Shown: positions 1 to 3,117 of the stretch, piece by piece
How the letters are laid out: each line of letters starts with the position of its first letter
Numbering within the stretch: position 1 is the first letter of the stretch
Assembly: GCA_020342025.1 (NCBI GenBank)
Contig: CP070840.1
Coordinates: forward strand, 585,092 to 590,924
DNA length: 5,833 nt
Direction of reading: 5' to 3'
From: Deltaproteobacteria bacterium
GTDB taxonomy: Bacteria; Desulfobacterota; DSM-4660; Desulfatiglandales; HGW-15
Notes under the pieces: model-generated
Seen by the model: only the letters and a program-made list of their open reading frames with translations
Told to the model about the DNA's origin: nothing
Databases searched by the model: none
Position numbers and translations under genes: made by a program

Positions 1-84
1 AGGGTTATGGATACCATCAAGGAGAGATTTGGCCGGGATGCTATCAAGCGCGGTGGGCTATTGAAAGACCCACAGACCAAATAA
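1..84 (+). CDS. dinB: Y-family DNA polymerase (DinB/Pol IV-like), C-terminal tail only
   Basis: The frame is open from the left edge to TAA at 82-84, directly followed by TGA (tandem stops). The 27 residues include DTIKERFGRDAIKRGGLL. This matches the closing segment of many DinB-type translesion polymerases, where the little-finger domain ends in a D-x-I-x-x-(R/K)-F-G-x-D-A-(I/V)-x-R-x-x-L-L pattern. Known family role: error-prone lesion-bypass synthesis in the cytoplasm, often in the SOS response. None of the catalytic palm residues lie in the window, so activity cannot be judged. UmuC or ImuB tails are alternatives, but the RFG-x-DAI-x-R pattern fits DinB better. The gene converges on the minus-strand operon and is probably unrelated to it. 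Confidence 0.62.
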   Translation, partial: RVMDTIKERFGRDAIKRGGLLKDPQTK

Positions 85-99
85 TGACCTGCGGGTCTT
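65..99 (+). terminator. weak inverted repeat over the dinB stop codon
   Basis: AAGACCC at 65-71 pairs perfectly with GGGTCTT at 93-99 across a 21-nt loop that contains the stop codon. A second AGACC at 74-78 could compete for the same 3' arm, giving a shorter loop. No T-tract follows (the next bases are AAGGCTAAC), so this is not a canonical intrinsic terminator. It may be only a mild 3'-end structure or chance. Confidence 0.22.
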
Positions 100-185
100 A
101 AGGCTAACAAATTTGATGATAGGTTGAAGTAGTTACAAGCTAAGGTCTAAAGGTTAGGCTGGTCGTTAACCCTCCAACAAGGCTA

Positions 186-219
186 CGATAAACGGCTCCA
201 CTTGATGCCGTTATTATCG
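186..219. other. 11-bp inverted repeat (hairpin) in the convergent intergenic region
   Basis: CGATA (186-190) plus AACGGC (191-196) pair with GCCGTT (207-212) plus TATCG (215-219). The loop is 10 nt (197-206) and there is a 2-nt bulge at 213-214, giving 11 pairs in all. It lies between the convergent dinB and kinase genes, where transcripts from both sides would end, so a 3'-end or RNA-stability role is plausible. Neither strand has a T-run after the stem, so an intrinsic terminator is not supported. Confidence 0.35.
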
Positions 220-310
220 CCTGAACACATCTCTTAGCTCATACCCTAAGATAATCTCGAAAATGAAGTTGTAAAGGTTTGCCAGGCTATTTTTCGGCGC
301 CGTGCGCTGC

Positions 311-352
311 AGAATTGTGTGTGGGGAAGGGGCTGTAATGGGATGGGGTGGG
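311..352 (-). terminator. C-rich, G-poor segment after the kinase stop codon; candidate Rho loading region
   Basis: By hand count the 42 plus-strand bases contain 23 G and 1 C, so the minus-strand transcript right after the kinase stop codon would carry 23 C and only 1 G. Such C-over-G bubbles are the known hallmark of Rho utilisation sites. This is the end of the four-gene minus-strand operon and no intrinsic terminator follows, so Rho-dependent termination is a sensible inference. It has not been shown. The segment is also short for a complete rut site. Confidence 0.33.
323..352 (+). other. predicted G-quadruplex motif
   Basis: Five G-tracts lie in 30 bases: GGGG 323-326, GGGG 329-332, GGG 340-342, GGGG 345-348 and GGG 350-352, with loops of 2, 7, 2 and 1 nt. 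This satisfies the standard G3+N1-7 rule with one tract to spare. The motif is on the plus strand, abutting the end of the minus-strand kinase gene. The opposite strand is the matching C-rich run. Formation in the cell is inference. Confidence 0.6.
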
Positions 353-1285
353 CTAGAGATTCTTCATGAAGTTCAGCGTTTCTTCCAGGCTGGGGATTCC
401 TTTGCGTGCCCCCATTTCCATGCATTTTAGCGCAGAAGCGGCAGAAGCAAAACGCATGCATTCGGCCATAGTCCACCCTTTCAGAAGACCATAGAGATAG
501 GCGCCATGATAGACATCTCCTGCCCCTGTGGTGTCTATAGCATCAATGGGGAGAGCCTTCTGGGAAACCGTCTCCCCACCGCGCCATGCAATACTCCCTT
601 TTGGCCCAAGCGTGATGACCACCTCTTTAGGTCCCCATTGACTGAGGGTCTCAAGGGCCTCATTAACAGGTTCATCGGTGCCCACCAGAGCGGAGCCAAA
701 TCGTTCAGAAGCGATCAGAACGTCTACCATGGATATGAGCTCTCGGTAGCCTTCCCTAAGGGTACCCGCATCCATAACGACCGTTAGTCCCATCTCTTTT
801 GCCTGTCGTGCCCCTTCGATGGAAGCTTCAACCATCAAGCCATCTGTGTGAAGAATACGGGCCCCTGGGAATGGACTCAGATCCACGTCGGTCGACTTCA
901 GGTGTGGAACGCTGCCCCGGGTCCAAAAGATGGTGCGTCTTCCATCGTCCTTATTGACAGCAATAAAGGCAAATTGAGAGGTATGTCCGGGAACTGTCTT
1001 CAAAAAGGTGTGGTCGACTTTTTCCTCTTTGAGTCCCTTTACTATTTCAATGCCAAAAGCATCATCAGAAACGGATCCCAGAAAGGATGTTCTTATCCCC
1101 ATGCGGGATAGGGTTACAAGGGCTGTGGAAGCCGGCCCGCCACATTGCATCTGAAGATCCATCAATTCCACCTTGCCATCCTCTTCGGGATAGGAGGCGA
1201 CCCTTCCCAGGTAATCGATGCAGGCCTGGCCGAGGCCCACAACTTCTACGGTGTGGAGGCGTTCTTGGGTTGAGGGAGAGACCAT
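353..1285 (-). CDS. PfkB/ribokinase-family carbohydrate kinase
   Basis: This 310-residue cytoplasmic protein has the normal length for the family, which transfers the ATP gamma-phosphate to a sugar or nucleoside hydroxyl. Seen: an N-terminal strand ending in GLGQACIDY (17-25); the glycine pair and helix CGGPASTALVTLSRMG (48-63), the family's first signature in the substrate pocket; FLGSVSDDAFG (68-78); VITLGPKGS (223-231) in the nucleotide-binding half; and the second signature DTTGAGD (251-257), which forms the anion hole with D257 as the expected catalytic base. The C-terminus (RFASAASALKC, then GARKGIP) resembles sulfofructose kinase YihV as I remember it, but substrate cannot be assigned from this. 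Start: ATG at 1283-1285 with AAGGA at 1295-1299, 9 nt away. It begins 31 bp after fxsA ends and is the last gene of the operon. All key motifs are intact. Confidence 0.92.
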   Translation of the reverse strand: MVSPSTQERLHTVEVVGLGQACIDYLGRVASYPEEDGKVELMDLQMQCGGPASTALVTLSRMGIRTSFLGSVSDDAFGIEIVKGLKEEKVDHTFLKTVPGHTSQFAFIAVNKDDGRRTIFWTRGSVPHLKSTDVDLSPFPGARILHTDGLMVEASIEGARQAKEMGLTVVMDAGTLREGYRELISMVDVLIASERFGSALVGTDEPVNEALETLSQWGPKEVVITLGPKGSIAWRGGETVSQKALPIDAIDTTGAGDVYHGAYLYGLLKGWTMAECMRFASAASALKCMEMGARKGIPSLEETLNFMKNL

Positions 1286-1294
1286 GATGGAGCG

Positions 1295-1299
1295 TCCTT
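1295..1299 (-). promoter_or_regulatory. ribosome binding site of the PfkB-family kinase
   Basis: AAGGA on the minus strand lies 9 nt before the ATG at 1285. It supports that start over internal candidates. The gap to fxsA is only 31 bp and shows no obvious promoter boxes. Confidence 0.6.
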
Positions 1300-1316
1300 G
1301 GGGTAAGCTGGATACA

Positions 1317-1712
1317 TCAATGATAAAACGTCACATCAATTCGTTTTTGGCCGGTCCACGCGTCGAATTTTTTTCTGAGCCATCGCTTGAACGTTAGCCG
1401 GGTTGTGGGAATCAAAATCACGAGTCCAGCCAGATCGGTAAGGAAGCCTGGAGTCAGAAGTACGATGCCCGCCAACAGAATCAGCAGGGCATCGAGCAAT
1501 TCCTCAGCAGGCATCTCTCCCCGCTCCAAGCTCTCTCTGACCCTGAGCATGGTTTGAAAGCCTTGATAACGGGCGAGAAGGGCCCCCAAGAAAGCGGTCA
1601 AAATAACGATCACGACCGTGTTGAAGGCCCCCAGATAGGAACCGATTTTAATGAGAAGATAGATCTCAATAAATGGGATAATCGTAAAAGCTAAAAAGAG
1701 CTTTAATAACAC
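1317..1712 (-). CDS. fxsA: FxsA-family inner-membrane protein
   Basis: This 131-residue polytopic membrane protein belongs to the FxsA family, named for the E. coli protein whose overproduction relieves F-plasmid exclusion of phage T7; its normal cellular role is unknown. Seen: hydrophobic segments at about 2-22 (containing PFIEIYLL), 27-47 and 73-101. The third carries the family's best-conserved motif, LTPGFLTDLAG (86-96), then IPTTR (101-105). A basic tail (KRWLRKKF, 109-116) suggests a cytoplasmic C-terminus by the positive-inside rule. E. coli FxsA is somewhat longer, mostly in its variable tail. The start is GTG at 1710-1712 with only a weak AGG 9 nt upstream. It begins 16 bp after the lipoprotein stop codon, so it may rely partly on translational coupling. 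It sits between envelope genes and the kinase, and no functional link can be read from sequence alone. Confidence 0.93.
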   Translation of the reverse strand: MLLKLFLAFTIIPFIEIYLLIKIGSYLGAFNTVVIVILTAFLGALLARYQGFQTMLRVRESLERGEMPAEELLDALLILLAGIVLLTPGFLTDLAGLVILIPTTRLTFKRWLRKKFDAWTGQKRIDVTFYH

Positions 1713-1728
1713 TGGTCGAAACCTAAAA

Positions 1729-3117
1729 TCAGGATTCTGGGTCTTTTCCCAGTTTGGTCAACTCCTCTCTCACAGTTCTTAAGTTGTCATTCAGCTTCTC
1801 TATCATAGGGGAGGAGGGATAGTTTTCAATCAAGGCTTTGAGGATGTCATAGGAGGAAAGCAGGAGTTCCCCTTTTTTTGTGGGATCCGCAGTCTTTCGG
1901 GCCATCAAGAAATACTTGGCCGCCTTGTTTCTCTCCCGTTTTATCAGCCTTTCTGTCGCAACACGCTTGAGCTCCTTTATTTCTGAGCTCATGTCTTGTG
2001 CATCTCTGAGGGTTTCAATCCTCGCTAAAGCCTCCTCAAAATTTTCCTCCTCGATCAGTTTTTGAGCCTGCTTCAGGGTCTCTTTTTCGTAGGAGAGCTT
2101 GGCACTCTTTTCCTGCAGAAATCTTTCTTCGGCCAGGTCCACGGTTTTCAGGGCCTGGTCAATGATTTCAAGTTTAGGTCCCTCTTCTGTTCTTATCCTA
2201 TGTTTTATCAAGAGCAGTTTTGCCTCGCGAAATTCATGTCTTTGTACCAGTTCATCCACGGCTTTAAGTAGGTCTTCAGTGGAATCCAGTTTGGCGAATT
2301 GTCTTAATTCGCCTGCATGGGCCGCTTCAGGAACCTTCTGCCGGGATGCCCTTCTTCCTTCTTCCATGACGACTAGCTTGGATTTCGCTAATAACTCCTC
2401 CCTTTCATCCAGGTCGTCCATCATCTTCTCATAAATCTGCAGAGCCTTTTCCCTGTTGCCCAGGTCAAGCTGCCATTCTATCATACTCGCCCTGAGATGG
2501 ATCAGGTCTGGTTTCCCTTCAAGTTCACGGAGGATCTTCTCGCTGATGATTATGGCTTCGCTTAACATCCCCTTTCTGGCCAGCGCAACAGCGAAAAGGA
2601 GACCGATTTCCGGCGTCAGAGAATCAGGACCAAAAGTGGCTTCCAAATCAACACAATCATTAATCACGCCTTGGTAATCTCCAGCCAGGTAGCCATCCAC
2701 GATCTTTTTTCTCTTATCGGAGAAAGAAGAGAGCGCTTTTGAATAGGCAGGCGCTTTGAATTTTTCTCTCAAGAAGTATTCTTGCTCAAGCCGGCCCAAG
2801 TTTTCAAAAAGGAGCTGAATGATCTTGCTTTCATCATAACTTGAAGATTCGTTTTGGAGATAGGACCTGATTGTTTTGTAGGTGGCCAACAAATTTGAGG
2901 CAATGGCCTTGTCTTCACTATCCAGCTCTTGCTCATCCAAGAGGGTTGTGAGATGGGCAATTTTCTTGTCAAGTGTCTCAACGGACAGGGGCGGAGGAGG
3001 TTTGAACACCGTCTTTGGGCCCATATCCACCTTCTTCGTTTCAGGCAGGCAGCCTAGGGCAACGGCGATAAGTAGCAGGGGGAGAATCGTCAATCTAAAT
3101 CTCGGGTACTTCCTCAT
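1729..3117 (-). CDS. TPR-like outer-membrane lipoprotein, candidate PBP regulator
   Basis: This is a 462-residue protein of no family I can name. The N-terminus (MRKYPRFR, then a leucine/isoleucine-rich core) is a lipoprotein signal peptide ending at the lipobox ALGC, with Cys23 (codon 3049-3051) as lipidation site. Residue +2 is Leu, not Asp, which favours outer-membrane sorting by the usual Lol rule. A linker with four prolines (40-43) follows. The rest is charged and helical. Helix pairs at about 140-232 (GDYQGVINDC, ARKGMLSEAIIISEKIL, LGNREKALQIYEKMM) have TPR-like spacing, and further pairs occur near 282-305 and 350-372 (EENFEEALARIE). ATG 3117 is chosen over an upstream TTG at 3141 because of its strong AGGAG site and because the signal peptide then begins with Met-Arg-Lys. 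It overlaps the PBP gene by 23 bp, implying coupled expression. By analogy with LpoA and LpoP it may activate that PBP from the outer membrane; this is inference from layout and fold type only. Confidence 0.85.
   Translation of the reverse strand: MRKYPRFRLTILPLLLIAVALGCLPETKKVDMGPKTVFKPPPPLSVETLDKKIAHLTTLLDEQELDSEDKAIASNLLATYKTIRSYLQNESSSYDESKIIQLLFENLGRLEQEYFLREKFKAPAYSKALSSFSDKRKKIVDGYLAGDYQGVINDCVDLEATFGPDSLTPEIGLLFAVALARKGMLSEAIIISEKILRELEGKPDLIHLRASMIEWQLDLGNREKALQIYEKMMDDLDEREELLAKSKLVVMEEGRRASRQKVPEAAHAGELRQFAKLDSTEDLLKAVDELVQRHEFREAKLLLIKHRIRTEEGPKLEIIDQALKTVDLAEERFLQEKSAKLSYEKETLKQAQKLIEEENFEEALARIETLRDAQDMSSEIKELKRVATERLIKRERNKAAKYFLMARKTADPTKKGELLLSSYDILKALIENYPSSPMIEKLNDNLRTVREELTKLGKDPES

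Noticed and set aside
295..302. 8-bp palindrome CGGCGCCG after the kinase gene
   Set aside because: There is no loop and no T-tract after it in the operon's direction, and short palindromes of this kind arise by chance.
246..476. 76-codon minus-strand open frame
   Set aside because: It overlaps the 3' end of the kinase gene in another frame, is rich in Cys, His and Arg with no domain character, and has no reason to be coding.
506..1287. Plus-strand open frames (506-787, 848-1111, 1087-1287) opposite the kinase
   Set aside because: They are antisense shadows of a well-conserved PfkB gene, with low-complexity, unrecognisable translations.
2987..3002. G-rich run opposite the proline codons as a second G-quadruplex
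   Set aside because: Only one tract reaches three or more G; the others are GG, so the motif rule is not met.
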